Shown piece after piece: positions 31,514-42,579 of a DNA stretch of 64,000 nt. Source of the stretch: Aurelia coerulea (Eukaryota; Cnidaria; Scyphozoa; Semaeostomeae; Ulmaridae); the NCBI GenBank assembly GCA_039566865.1, contig CM076947.1, forward strand, positions 5,463,501-5,527,500, read 5' to 3'. Each line of letters begins with the position of its first letter. Position 1 is the first letter of the stretch. A model generated the notes under the pieces. That model worked only from the letters and a program-made list of their open reading frames with translations. It did not search any database and had not been told where the DNA came from. The translations under genes were made by a program, and so were the position numbers.

Positions 31514-32585
31514 CACTCCCGTCACGAAAGTATCCGGACAGCCGAAACAAAATGGCGTCGAATTTGACCGTTGGTCCTTCGACCCCCAATCGGTTCAGCC
31601 GTTATGCGGCATTTCAGGGAGTGGAAATAAACGATTTACCGCCAAAATTGTGTTTATCAATCACGCAATCAAGGAAGAAATAAAAAATTGTAAAACAATG
31701 CAAGATAAAAGTGTTTTGATAATAAAACATGAAATTAGCTGCGAGGAGAAAATGTAATCGATAACAAAGGAGCCTCCCAACTTATAACTGATATTTAAGA
31801 TACTCTTCCAAATAATTCGTTCACTGGAATAGCATCACTTGGTGCAGAAAAGTCTGAAATTTGCAAATATGAAAGAAAATTCAAGTAAAATCCAGATATA
31901 ATGAAGTTATAAATGAAAAAAGAAAGAGTTGCTGCGATCGAGGTAAGGTTTTGTAACAACAGAATTATTGCAATCAAACTCAATACCAAATTGTTGCAAA
32001 GAAAATTCGTTAGGGACTGTATAATTTTGCTCAGATTGATCCCCCTATGTAAGATGTACAAAATGATACCAACTTTAGGCCAACCTTAGGCATTAATTAT
32101 ATTTTTGAGGCTTTGATACAAATTTAAACTTACCTTGGCAAAGATGATATCGCAACCCTACAGCCATGGGAGACTCAAATTTAATTTTGCCATTTTATAG
32201 CCAAGTGTCTTTTTGCTATCATTCACATGATTCCTAAAACGGCGATCTTTTCTGCTTCATTTGACATAAATACAATCTTCTCCTGTCATGTAGCAGCCTC
32301 CAAGACTGGAAATTTGTTGAGCATATTGTCTTGTTTTCGATTGCTTTTCCTTCTCACAGCTAAATTCATATTTTGCTATCAAAACACTTCATTTTGCTTT
32401 GTTTTTCATTTTTTCATTTCTTCCTTGATTGAGTGATCGATAAACAAAGTTTTGGCGGTAAAATAATTGGTTTCCAGTCCCTGAAATGGCCGCATAACGG
32501 CTGAACTGTTTTGGGGTCGAAGGGCTAACGGTCAAATTTGACGCCATTTTGTTTCAGCTGTCCGTATACTTTCGTGACGGGAGTG
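31514..32585. mobile_element. TA-flanked foldback transposon in the satellite, copy 1
   Basis: A 1,072-bp insert with arms of about 230 bp. The left end, CACTCCCGTCACGAAAGTAT, is mirrored by ATACTTTCGTGACGGGAGTG at the right. TA at 31512-31513 and 32586-32587 is the duplicated target, and neighbouring satellite units show the empty site (TGTTATAGTACC). No transposase is encoded. The 88- and 125-codon frames inside it have no family resemblance. It is a non-autonomous element of Tc1/mariner type by target choice. Confidence 0.92.
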
Positions 32586-32587
32586 TA

Positions 32588-33911
32588 GTACCTACGCTAC
32601 TTAGTTCAATGGAAAGAAATAAAAATGTAGAAATTGTGAAGATGCTTGGGTTCTTGGGTTCTTGGGTTGACAGTATAAAATGCCTATACAATGATTATGG
32701 ACTGTTATAGTACCTACGCTACTTAGTTCAATGGAGATAAATAAAAATGCAGAAATTGTGAAGATGCTTGGGTTCTCGGGTTCTTGGGTTGACAACATAA
32801 AATGCCTATACAAAGATTATGGACTGTTATAGTACCTACGCTACTTAGTTCAATGGAAATAAATAAAAATGCAGAAAGTGTGAAGATGCTTGGGTTCTCG
32901 GGTTCTTCGGTTGACAACATAAAATGCCTATACAATGATTATTGACTGTTAAAGTACCTTCGCTACTTAGTTCAATGGAAAGAAATCAAAATGTAGAAAT
33001 TGTGAAGATGATTGGGTTCAAGGGTTCTTGGGTTGACAGTATAAAATGACTATACAATGATTATTGACTTTTAAAGTACCTACGCTACTTAGTTCAATGG
33101 AAAGAAATAAAAATGCAGAAATTGTGCAGATGCTTGGGTTCTCGGGTTGACAGTATAAAATGCCTATACAATGATTATTGACTGTTAAAGTACCTACGCT
33201 ACTTAGTTCAATGGAAAGAAATCAAAGTGCAGAAATTGTGGAGATGCTTGGGTTCTCGGGTTCTTGGGTTGACAGTATAAAATGCCTATACAATGATTAT
33301 TGACTGTTATAGTACCTACCCTACTTAGTTCAATGGAAAGAAATAAAAATGTAGAAATTGTGAAGATGCTTGGGTTCTCGGGTTCTCGGGTTGACAGTAT
33401 AAAATGCCTATACAATGATTATTGACTGTTAAAGTACCTTCGCTACTTAGTTCAATGGAAAGAAATCAAAATGTAGAAATTGTGAAGATGCTTGGGTTCT
33501 CGGGTTCTTGGGTTGACAGTATAAAATGCCTATACAATGATTATTGACTGTTAAAGTACCTACGCTACTTAGTTCAATGGAAAGAAATAAAAATGCAGAA
33601 ATTGTGCAGATGCTTGGGTTCTCGGGTTGACAGTATAAAATGCCTATACAATGATTATTGACTGTTAAAGTACCTACGCTACTTAGTTCAATGGAAAGAA
33701 ATCAAAGTGCAGAAATTGTGAAGATGCTTGGGTTCTCGGGTTCTTGGGTTGACAGTATAAAATGCCTATACAATGATTATTGACTGTTATAGTACCTACC
33801 CTACTTAGTTCAATGGAAAGAAATAAAAATGTAGAAATTGTGAAGATGCTTGGGTTCTCGGGTTCTTCGGTTGACAACATAAAATGCCTATACAATGATT
33901 ATGGACTGTTA
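32588..33911. repeat. 122-bp satellite, block 2 (about 11 units)
   Basis: This block lies between the two transposon copies. It is collinear, unit by unit, with the array that follows the second transposon copy, and its end is collinear with the end of block 1. One unit near 33000-33060 has several private changes (GATTGGGTTCAAGGG). Confidence 0.96.
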
Positions 33912-33913
33912 TA

Positions 33914-34985
33914 CACTCCCGTCACGAAAGTATCCGGACAGCCGAAACAAAATGGCGTCGAATTTGACCGTTGGTCCTTCGACCCCCAATCGGTTCAGCC
34001 GTTATGCGGCATTTCAGGGAGTGGAAATAAACGATTTACCGCCAAAATTGTGTTTATCAATCACGCAATCAAGGAAGAAATAAAAAATTGTAAAACAATG
34101 CAAGATAAAAGTGTTTTGATAATAAAACATGAAATTAGCTGCGAGGAGAAAATGTAATCGATAACAAAGGAGCCTCCCAACTTATAACTGATATTTAAGA
34201 TACTCTTCCAAATAATTCGTTCACTGGAATAGCATCACTTGGTGCAGAAAAGTCTGAAATTTGCAAATATGAAAGAAAATTCAAGTAAAATCCAGATATA
34301 ATGAAGTTATAAATGAAAAAAGAAAGAGTTGCTGCGATCGAGGTAAGGTTTTGTAACAACAGAATTATTGCAATCAAACTCAATACCAAATTGTTGCAAA
34401 GAAAATTCGTTAGGGACTGTATAATTTTGCTCAGATTGATCCCCCTATGTAAGATGTACAAAATGATACCAACTTTAGGCCAACCTTAGGCATTAATTAT
34501 ATTTTTGAGGCTTTGATACAAATTTAAACTTACCTTGGCAAAGATGATATCGCAACCCTACAGCCATGGGAGACTCAAATTTAATTTTGCCATTTTATAG
34601 CCAAGTGTCTTTTTGCTATCATTCACATGATTCCTAAAACGGCGATCTTTTCTGCTTCATTTGACATAAATACAATCTTCTCCTGTCATGTAGCAGCCGC
34701 CAAGACTGGAAATTTGTTGAGCATATTGTCTTGTTTTCGATTGCTTTTCCTTCTCACAGCTAAATTCATATTTTGCTATCGAAACACTTCATTTTGCTTT
34801 GTTTTTCATTTTTTCATTTCTTCCTTGATTGAGTGATCGATAAACAAAGTTTTGGCGGTAAAATAATTGGTTTCCAGTCCCTGAAATGGCCGCATAACGG
34901 CTGAACTGTTTTGGGGTCGAAGGGCTAACGGTCAAATTTGACGCCATTTTGTTTCAGCTGTCCGTATACTTTCGTGACGGGAGTG
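33914..34985. mobile_element. TA-flanked foldback transposon in the satellite, copy 2
   Basis: This copy is offset from copy 1 by exactly 2,400 bp. I found only two differences over its length: T at 32299 against G at 34699, and A at 32381 against G at 34781. Its TA target and flanking satellite bases are the same as for copy 1, so it arose by duplication of the locus and not by a second insertion. Confidence 0.92.
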
Positions 34986-34987
34986 TA

Positions 34988-36664
34988 GTACCTACGCTAC
35001 TTAGTTCAATGGAAAGAAATAAAAATGTAGAAATTGTGAAGATGCTTGGGTTCTTGGGTTCTTGGGTTGACAGTATAAAATGCCTATACAATGATTATGG
35101 ACTGTTATAGTACCTACGCTACTTAGTTCAATGGAGATAAATAAAAATGCAGAAATTGTGAAGATGCTTGGGTTCTCGGGTTCTTGGGTTGACAACATAA
35201 AATGCCTATACAAAGATTATGGACTGTTATAGTACCTACGCTACTTAGTTCAATGGAAATAAATAAAAATGCAGAAAGTGTGAAGATGCTTGGGTTCTTG
35301 GGTTCTTGGGTTGACAGTATAAAATGCCTATACAATGATTATTGACTGTTAAAGTACCTTCGCTACTTAGTTCAATGGAAAGAAATCAAAATGTAGAAAT
35401 TGTGAAGATGCTTGGGTTCTCGGGTTCTTGGGTTGACAGTATAAAATGCCTATACAATGATTATTGACTTTTAAAGTACCTACGCTACTTAGTTCAATGG
35501 AAAGAAATAAAAATGCAGAAATTGTGCAGATGCTTGGGTTCTCGGGTTGACAGTATAAAATGCCTATACAATGATTATTGACTGTTAAAGTACCTACGCT
35601 ACTTAGTTCAATGGAAAGAAATCAAAGTGCAGAAATTGTGGAGATGCTTGGGTTCTCGGGTTCTTGGGTTGACAGTATAAAATGCCTATACAATGATTAT
35701 TGACTGTTATAGTACCTACCCTACTTAGTTCAATGGAAAGAAATAAAAATGTAGAAATTGTGAAGATGCTTTGGTTCTCGGGTTCTTGGGTTGACAACAT
35801 AAAATGCCTATACAATGATTATGGACTGTTATAGTACCTACGCTACTTAGTTCAATGGAAAGAAATAAAAATGTAGAAATTGTGAAGATGCTTGGGTTCT
35901 TGGGTTCTTGGGTTGACAGTATAAAATGCCTATACAATGATTATGGACTGTTATAGTACCTACGCTACTTAGTTCAATGGAGATAAATAAAAATGCAGAA
36001 ATTGTGAAGATGCTTGGGTTCTCGGGTTCTTGGGTTGACAACATAAAATGCCTATACAAAGATTATGGACTGTTATAGTACCTATGCTACTTAGTTCAAT
36101 GGAAATAAATAAAAATGCAGAAAGTGTGAAGATGCTTGGGTTCTTGGGTTCTTGGGTTGACAACATAAAATGCCTATACAATGATTATGGACTGTTATAG
36201 TACCTACGCTACTTAGTTCAATGGAAAAAAATAAAAATGCAGAAATTGTGAAGATGCTTGGGTTCTCGGGTTCTCAACATAAAATGCCTATACAATGATT
36301 ATTGACTGTTATAGTACCTACCCTACTTAGTTCAATGGAAAGAAATAAAAATGTAGAAATTGTGAAGATGCTTGGGTTCTTGGGTTCTTGGGTTGACAAC
36401 ATAAAATGCCTATACAATGATTATGGACTGTTATAGTACCTACGCTACTTAGTTCAATGGAAAGAAATAAAAATGTAGAAATTGTGAAGATGCTTGGGTT
36501 CTCGGGTTCTTGGGTTGACAGTATAAAATGCCTATACAATGATTATGGACTGTTATAGTACCTACGCTACTTAGTTCAATGGAACGAAATAAAAATGTAG
36601 AAATTGTGAAGATGCTTGGGTTCTCGGGTTCTTGGGTTGAGAACATAAAATGCCTATACAATGT
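34988..36664. repeat. 122-bp satellite, block 3 (about 14 units)
   Basis: The array continues with units close to those of block 1, including the shortened unit that ends GGGTTCTCAACATAAAATG (also present near 29180). It breaks off inside a unit at CTATACAATG at 36663 and gives way to unrelated sequence. Confidence 0.96.
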
Positions 36665-36863
36665 AGTTTTGTATAAAGAAGAGGAAAGGAGCACATGGGC
36701 GATTATTTTGGAGATGTGGCACGACTTTATCACTCTTACCACATTTTTACTATATTTTTTTAATCAGCGCCATGTCCATGCATCTTTTATTCTTTTCAAA
36801 AGCAAAACACGGAAACTTAAAGTCTACAGGTACTTTGGAAAATGTCCATGATACAAATCATGA
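36665..36863. other. Unrelated sequence interrupting the satellite
   Basis: About 200 bp of non-satellite DNA with no gene. It contains GGAAAGGAGCACATG, which is the reverse of a segment near 1141-1160 upstream of MITE family A copy 1. It may therefore belong to the same larger element. Confidence 0.4.
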
Positions 36864-37080
36864 CTAGGCCCTTTTTCAAAACCTCTGGTTTTGGGTGCAC
36901 CGTAAATTTTGACTTGGCGAACCTGTATCTCCGGTGTTTGGTGAAGGATTTCTAAATGCAAGGTACGTGCATCTAAGTTGAACATTGATAAATTCAGTTG
37001 TGAAGTCGAGGAGCAATGATATCTTTTTGCTTGGTTCCTATTTTCAGTCAAAAGGGGGTACTTTTTTCTGAGACACCAGG
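36864..37080 (+). repeat. TA-ended MITE fragment, family A copy 2
   Basis: Homologous throughout to 1316-1533. It ends in GAGACACCAGG and is followed by TA at 37081-37082, after which a satellite unit resumes at its first bases (AGTATCTACGCAACTTAGTT). The element is thus inserted at, or has replaced, the start of a satellite unit. Confidence 0.75.
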
Positions 37081-37082
37081 TA

Positions 37083-37286
37083 GTATCTACGCAACTTAGT
37101 TCAATGGAAAGAAATAAAAATGCAGAAACTGTGAAGATGCTTGGGTTCTCGGGTTCTTGGGTTGACAACATAAAATGCCTAAACAATGATTATGGACTGT
37201 TATAGTACCTGCGCTACTTAGTTCAATGGAAAGAAATGAAAATGTAGAAATTGTGAAGATGCTTTGGTTCTCGGGTTCTTGGGTCG
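37083..37286. repeat. Last satellite units, truncated
   Basis: Almost two further 122-bp units. The second is cut off after GGGTTCTTGGGT, where a DIRS-type coding fragment begins. This is the right edge of the satellite locus. Confidence 0.9.
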
Positions 37287-37519
37287 GGTTCTGGTGGCAG
37301 AGTTTCTTAGCTGCTTTCAACGGCAAACGTTTACTTCACAACAAAGTTCCAATAGCTGATGTTGAAACAGATGCCTCTCAGGACGCTATCGGCTCCTATT
37401 TTCGGGGGGATTGGGCTTATTCTTTCCTGCCTGCAGATGCCCCCCTTGTAGCCCCTCTCCATATAAATGTTAAAGAGGCATTTGCAATCTATCTCGCTGT
37501 TAGGAGGTGGGGTTCCCAA
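37287..37519 (+). pseudogene. DIRS-type reverse transcriptase/RNase H fragment
   Basis: The plus frame encodes WWQSFLAAFNGKRLLHNKVP, then VETDASQDAIGSYF, where TDAS holds the first RNase H acid, and LHINVKEAFAIYLAVRRWGS, where VKE holds the second. This order and the WW...FNG start resemble the junction of reverse transcriptase and RNase H in DIRS elements. It begins directly in a satellite unit and is cut at GGGGTTCCCAA by a hAT-like terminus, so only about 75 residues remain. Confidence 0.65.
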
Positions 37520-37660
37520 CAGTGGCGTAGCCAGGGTCCTGTCTTTGGGGGGGCAAGACGCGAGCGCAGCGAGCAAAAACCGGGGTGCGGGGGCTTGCCC
37601 CCGGAAAATGTTCGGGGCCACGCCCTTTAGAATGCCGGAAACACCCTCTTTTAGACAAAG
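37520..37660 (+). mobile_element. hAT-like element, left terminus only
   Basis: CAGTGGCGTAGCCAGGGTCC at 37520 is a common hAT-type end. Behind it a hairpin GGGGGCTTGCCCCC and GGAAAATGTTCGGGGCCACG match the segment 61852-61950 (CAGTGGCATGGCCAGGG, then GGGGGCGAAGCCCCCGGAAA). The expected 8-bp target would be GTTCCCAA at 37512-37519. No right end or second GTTCCCAA was found, so the extent is open. Confidence 0.55.
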
Positions 37661-38011
37661 TCACCCAGAATCGAAGAATAAAAGGGCTAAGTTCATTAAA
37701 GTTGCAGATGAAAATGTACGTACTTGGAGTTGCCTACTCCCAGGACAAAAACAAGAATATACCTGAACAAAACAAGCAGATGAAATAGGTTCATTAAACT
37801 TTCGATGCCATTTTAAAAAGCAATCCATGGCAGCTTCCCTTCTTCTTTTAGTCTTATTTGAATTCTAATCAAAATATTGTAGTTTAGAAACTCTAATGTT
37901 ATTGCTAACATCAGAATACCCATGTCATGCGTGGCAGATTGATTGTGAAGAATATCCTACCCTCACTCCGATTGTGTGAAGAAGTGAGGGTAGTGAATTG
38001 AGCGGTTTTGG
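37661..38011. other. Spacer with a perfect short hairpin
   Basis: No gene is seen. CTACCCTCACT at 37957-37967 and AGTGAGGGTAG at 37983-37993 form an 11-bp perfect stem just upstream of the integrase fragment. Its role is unknown. Confidence 0.4.
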
Positions 38012-39037
38012 AAAGAACTGCATGAGCGCTTGGAACAATACTTCAAAGACCAACTAAAGAGGCTTTTAGAAGATGGTCATTATGACAGGGATAATCAGCT
38101 TCACAGGTAAAAGTTATGCCTTGAAAGTTATGCATTGTAAAGCCATATACAGTAGCACACAGGCATTCAATATGATAAAATAATGATTAGAAATTTCAAG
38201 GATTTTAAAGAATTTTTCTCATTGTGTTATGAATTCTTGAGTCATGTACAGTAATATATTATACATTTTCTGAACAAGAATGCTTAAGAACCTAGACACA
38301 TTCTTATGAATTCTTAGGCAGGAAAACTATGTTAACATGCACAAACCCTGTGCTGTAGAATTTTTAAGCATTGATTTTCTTTGCTTCCAGGATGTGATAA
38401 AATGTTATTTTCATTTAATGCAAGGTACCCTCTCCTATGATAATACATCAGAGACCCTTTATTTGTAACTTAAAGGATTATTCCTTTCTTACAGGTGCTC
38501 TCAAATAAGCAGACTTTACCCTGTTGTTCATTATTTTTTACCCTCATTTTGTATTGAACCTGCAGTTGAAGCAATGTATGAAGTTTACAAAATAACCAAC
38601 AATACAAACTAACCAAGAAGCAGTGAAATGAATGTCACTGAAAAACTCTCTTTGTCTTTCTTAGGTCTCTTCTGGCATTTGTTTATGTGCCAATCGTACA
38701 AAAACAACTGGATATATTCCAGGAAACCATCTGGAATAATCACCGTGGTCGCAAACAAAGAGCAAAAGAATTACCTTGCGGAGTGCCTGAGCATATATAT
38801 AACTTCCCTGGTAGCTATGGAGCTGAAAATTGTGCCTATTATGTCACAGATACACAGCTTCAAGAAGTCTCTGATTTGTCTGCAGTATTTGAGGAAAATG
38901 ATGACTACCTGGATCAAGAATTACGTGACCATTGTGATCACATTTTGCCAAATGCTCTTGACACAGAACCTAAAGATGCAGCTGATGCATATATACACCT
39001 GAAAGATTGCTTTGAAGAAATGAACATTTCTTTGTAA
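38012..39037 (+). pseudogene. Integrase-core (rve-type) protein fragment with one intron
   Basis: The coding part starts at IERFWKELHERLEQYFKDQL (38012), where the Glu of IERFW is the likely third catalytic acid of the DDE integrase fold. It ends at the donor CACAG/GTAAAAG (exon end 38106). An acceptor TTTCTTAG lies at 38664. Joining them keeps the frame and gives SLLAFVYVPIVQKQLDIFQE, NNHRGRKQRAKELPCGVPEH and YVTDTQLQEVSDLSAVFEE. This matches a family of integrase-like genes known in fish and cnidarians. The first two catalytic acids are missing because the 5' part is gone; stops lie directly upstream. Confidence 0.68.
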
Positions 39038-39546
39038 TTAATGATTTTTCAAGATGAGAGTTTTGCCATATTCAATGCCAGATATCCCAGAAAAAATTAT
39101 CATATTTGGTTTCGTTCAGTGATGAGAATTTAGATCTAATCCATGGCTAATCAATGTTCCTCAATAGTCAATTTGGACATAGACAAACTTTTGTTTGTTG
39201 ATATTTGGTGCTTTGGGAGTAGAAATATTAATCTTTAAAACTTATATTTGCTGTCACCTGCAAACCAGAGCATTGATGTTTGGCCTAGTAAATCCTCCAA
39301 GCACAGCAAATGAATCAACAAATATCCTTGACAAAATGATGAAAAATTTATATCACATTATATTCTGTCATCTATAAGTTGCCCGTTGTGCCATTTTTCA
39401 TTTTCTTTAAATTTAGTTTTGATGTGATTTGGGAATTGCTTGGGCAAAAAAAGCAAATTAAACATCTTGGTTTGGACATGGAGAGAAATTAAATTTTCAA
39501 AATACTTTTTTAGCTCTCAAAACAAATGATGAGGTATCTTTGTTTA
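39038..39546. other. Spacer, no gene seen
   Basis: This is the 3' flank of the integrase fragment. The only frames are short and AT-driven. Confidence 0.4.
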
Positions 39547-39946
39547 CTCTCAAGTACCGAATAGTCGTCCCCTCCCGCTTATTAATTTTTGAAAATTTTC
39601 CAACCCTACCCACTTTTATTCCAACCCCCCTTTTATTAATTCTTGAAAAATAGAAAAGATTGTGAACATAATGTTTTTTAATAATTCCTGCTAAGCAAAT
39701 GTACTTACTGTATTTATTAATTTTATTCTCCTTTGTTTGTCTGTATCAGTAACATCACTAAGTACAATGTATTAGTAACATGACTAATATAAAAAAGATA
39801 CGTGTTTTACTAAGAAATCGAAAAACAACTATTCTCAATTTTTCCAACCCCCCCCCCCAATTGTTCCAACCCCCCTGATTATTATTATATTGAACTATTT
39901 CCAACCCCCCAATTATTCTCATCCCCGTTTATTTGGTACTTGAGAG
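39547..39946. mobile_element. TA-flanked MITE, 400 bp, C-run rich
   Basis: The ends CTCTCAAGTACCGAATA and TATTTGGTACTTGAGAG form inverted repeats, with TA at 39545-39546 and 39947-39948. The interior is rich in CAACCCCCC blocks interleaved with TTATTAATT. No protein is encoded. Confidence 0.82.
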
Positions 39947-40230
39947 TAAGTTAACTATCAAGGAACCTTTTGAAATGGATAATGCTACATTCTGAATGCT
40001 GGACCCAGCCAAATCTGTATCATTTTTCTGGGAGACCCTTTATGAAAATTGCATTTCGAATCATAACACAAAAATTAAAATTGACATACAATTTCATCTC
40101 TTTATGATTCTCAATCTAAAACAAAACGGTAATCCTCCTTTTATTTTCTGAAAGTAAAAGGTAGCCTTCAAAACACAACAAGAAAGCATTACAAAAGTAA
40201 CAAATGACTGCCATACTGGCTGTCCAAATA

Positions 40231-40570
40231 CCGTAAAAGCTCTATTAAGCCCCTCTCTAAAGCACTCGCTCTTATAAGTCCCTCCCCTCTGAACCAAATT
40301 TGAATAAGCCCCCCCCCACTATATCAAATTCCAAGAGGTTACCAAAAATTTTCCATTTATTGAGCTACCTACAGTAAATAAGTAGCTCATGTATGGTTGG
40401 AGATAAAACTGTGTCAACATCTAATGTGTGTGACTCGTACGTATGATGTGAAAGAACTAAAAAGCAATCATAAATCCTTGTAATTTAATTTTGTGAATGA
40501 GCCCCCTATTTCGAGCCCCTTCTAGAGTATCTGAGATTAGCCCCCCAGGGACTTGATAGAGCTAGCCAGG
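40231..40570. mobile_element. Degraded MITE with AAGCCCC blocks
   Basis: AGCTCTATTAAGCCCCT at 40238-40254 pairs imperfectly with AGGGACTTGATAGAGCT at 40547-40563. The interior repeats AAGCCCC, TAAGTCCC and GAGCCCC motifs. The target duplication is not clear. It is a likely relative of TA-type MITEs with C-runs such as 39547-39946, but the ends differ. Confidence 0.6.
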
Positions 40571-41366
40571 AATTAAATTCATTACGGATTCGTGTAGCTG
40601 CTGATTTTCCTCACAAATTTTTTCATCACATTTTTGATTACAAAGTCCAACTTTGTAATCTAAGAAGGGGCTTCGATGTCAGGCTGTCAGGAAGAAAGAA
40701 AGAAAGTAAGTAACCCACTTCCGTCACGCTCGTTAAAGCGATTGATTAACGTTTTATCTCTGCTAATTGGCACTGAAATAAAGAAAGCGCACATAAAGCG
40801 CACACAAGACAGAAGTTTCCCGCGATCCTATAGCAACATTTGACGTCGGCTTATTTCATGTTAGACAGATTTGACACCATAAGATGGATAAATTACCATG
40901 ATGTTTACCCGGGCACAACAACAAATTTACCCAGAATTGGCACGTTCTTGACTTCATTAGCAGCGTAATTATGTCAAAACAATCGTTTTCTAGAACGAAC
41001 GAATCATTAGCCACTTATTGCTAGTGATGGTACTCATTATGCAAATAAGTCAACTGTAGAGGATGATGTAACCGGCGGCCTGCACAGAGGCTAGCATTCG
41101 CAGCATCACCGAAGGTAGAAGGATCCCCCTCCTACACAGCTACAGAAAGGTGCAGAATCCCAGCAAACAATGGCGCCATTGACTGGGGGAAGGCACGAGA
41201 TCACACTGAACCAAAATATCTTCATGCATATCATTCTGCACAGAGGTTATCTTCGTGACTGCTTGTCTCAAATTGGATGCCCGCGAATAGCAACAATTGA
41301 AACGTTCTGCATGGTTCTGCATAAGTAATTTTGCGTTATCATAAATCTCACATGACATCACATTTG
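40571..41366. other. Spacer, no gene seen
   Basis: No gene is recognised. A small hairpin, TTACAAAGT...ACTTTGTAA, lies at 40638-40661. A weak minus-strand frame at 41140-41394 has no recognisable family. Confidence 0.35.
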
Positions 41367-41618
41367 TCACAGATGCACCAATAGATTCGTGCACGAACTA
41401 AGCAAACTAGGGGTAATGACTTTAGATTTTTGCGTATCATTCTCGTTTGACATAAGGACCAAAATATTGCCTTTGAGGCGATTCTTGTCCTTATACAAGG
41501 CGCTTGATTTTCCATTGAAGGCGACTTTAGCTATGTTCGGCCTTTCACTTCCAGTTATTCTTCGTGCTTTCAATATCGATGAGTCATGCTCAGTATTTCC
41601 AACAAACTGCAAAATCAT
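41367..41618 (-). pseudogene. Possible LINE ORF1p-like RNA-binding fragment
   Basis: The minus frame contains ILKARRITGSERPNIAKVAF, then ALYKDKNRLKGNILVLMSNE. The order RIG-x-RP-x-AKV, a DK/NR pair and LKG resembles the RRM/C-terminal domain of LINE-type ORF1 proteins. The match is short and from memory, with no companion domain, so this is tentative. Confidence 0.3.
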
Positions 41619-41716
41619 TTGGTTTGACGTTTCATTTTGATTCTGCAGCAGTGCCTTGCACTGGCAAGGACTAATGGTGCAAATAGCATTAGCTTTAAAA
41701 AGGGACTTTTTTGCTT

Positions 41717-42579
41717 TCAGGAACCTTGTTGTTTAATATTATTTTTCTTGAAGGCAAACACACAGTGTGGGTTATACTTATTGATGATGTTGTTGAAGAA
41801 AGTAGTCCATTCTCCTCCAAGACAACGTTTTCCGCCACAAGAAGTTTTTATTGGTAGCTTTCTCCAGGAAGCGTCAATTTCGACAACATTTGCATTTTGG
41901 TCACAACTTAGCCACGCACCTTTGCAAATGCACTCCTTCACAAGCTCATCTCTCAAAATCTGAAGCCTGGTCTTTGCAGCCATGTCAATCATTTCCTTGG
42001 CTGATTCCATTTGCCATACTGCTTCGATCAATTAATTGATCTTTTTATCCCCCCTGTTGAGAACAACTCATACAGCCTGGTTTCTCCCTGTATTTTGTAT
42101 GCTCTTGCAAGTGCCTGCTTCGCTTTCTGTTTCAAAATGAGCTCTGCAACCTCAAGGTTGTTAATATGCTTGTTGTACTTTTTCGCAGATTTAGATTTCT
42201 TTCTTCTGCACCAAGCTTTCAATGCATTCGCTGTTTTTGGACGTGCTATAGCATCCGGGTGATTCTCGCTAGTGACAAACTCACTGTCTTCCTCGATGAC
42301 GTAATTGAAGGCCTTGTAGTAGCCTTCGTGGCCAGAGAAATTGACGATTATGCCAAAGTTATCCTTCAAATACTTCTTTACTTTGAGCCATCTGTGAAGC
42401 TTGTCTAGAAGAACACACATATGAAAGTGCTTGTTTCCCGCTCTGTGCCTCTCCATACAGCAAGCCCATTGCGTGACTTTTGGCGATGCTACTGCCTCAA
42501 AAGATTAGAGAACAGCATTTGCAAACATTCTTCTGTCAAAGACCTTTATGTCAGCATCGCTGTATGTTATCAAGTAGAC
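41717..42579 (-). pseudogene. Rep-like HUH endonuclease relic, copy 1
   Basis: Read leftward, VYLITYSDAD (motif I) lies at 42550-42579, an in-frame stop at 42505-42507, and HFHMCVLL (motif II, His-x-His) at about 42410-42435. KVKKYLKDNFGIIVNF and YYKAFNYVIEED follow; this is motif III, where the usual Lys of YVxKED is Glu. SENHPD and a KKSKSAKKYN stretch come next. A frameshift near 42030 leads into a region with MIEAVWQMESAKEMIDMAAK, then CKGAWLSCDQNANVV, which in intact relatives precedes an SF3-type helicase. No Walker A motif survives. The order is Rep endonuclease, linker and damaged helicase start. Whether the source is a CRESS-type virus or a Rep-encoding transposon cannot be settled here. 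Confidence 0.62.

Noticed and set aside
31380..31757. 125- and 88-codon frames in the satellite transposon copies
   Set aside because: They run from satellite into the inverted arm, have no domain, and the two copies are one duplicated sequence, so conservation is not evidence of coding.
28991..36664. Telomere-like or G-quadruplex signal from GGGTTC repeats
   Set aside because: Each unit has only two or three GGG runs before unrelated sequence, so a four-run quadruplex is not present in one unit. The motif is not a telomere repeat.
29241..36742. Series of 70-codon minus-strand reading frames beginning MYRHF
   Set aside because: They recur once per satellite unit and arise from the repeat length. 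They overlap between neighbouring units and show no family resemblance.
37331..37621. Minus-strand frame opposite the DIRS RNase H fragment
   Set aside because: It spans the DIRS/hAT junction antisense to a recognised domain, so it is a shadow.
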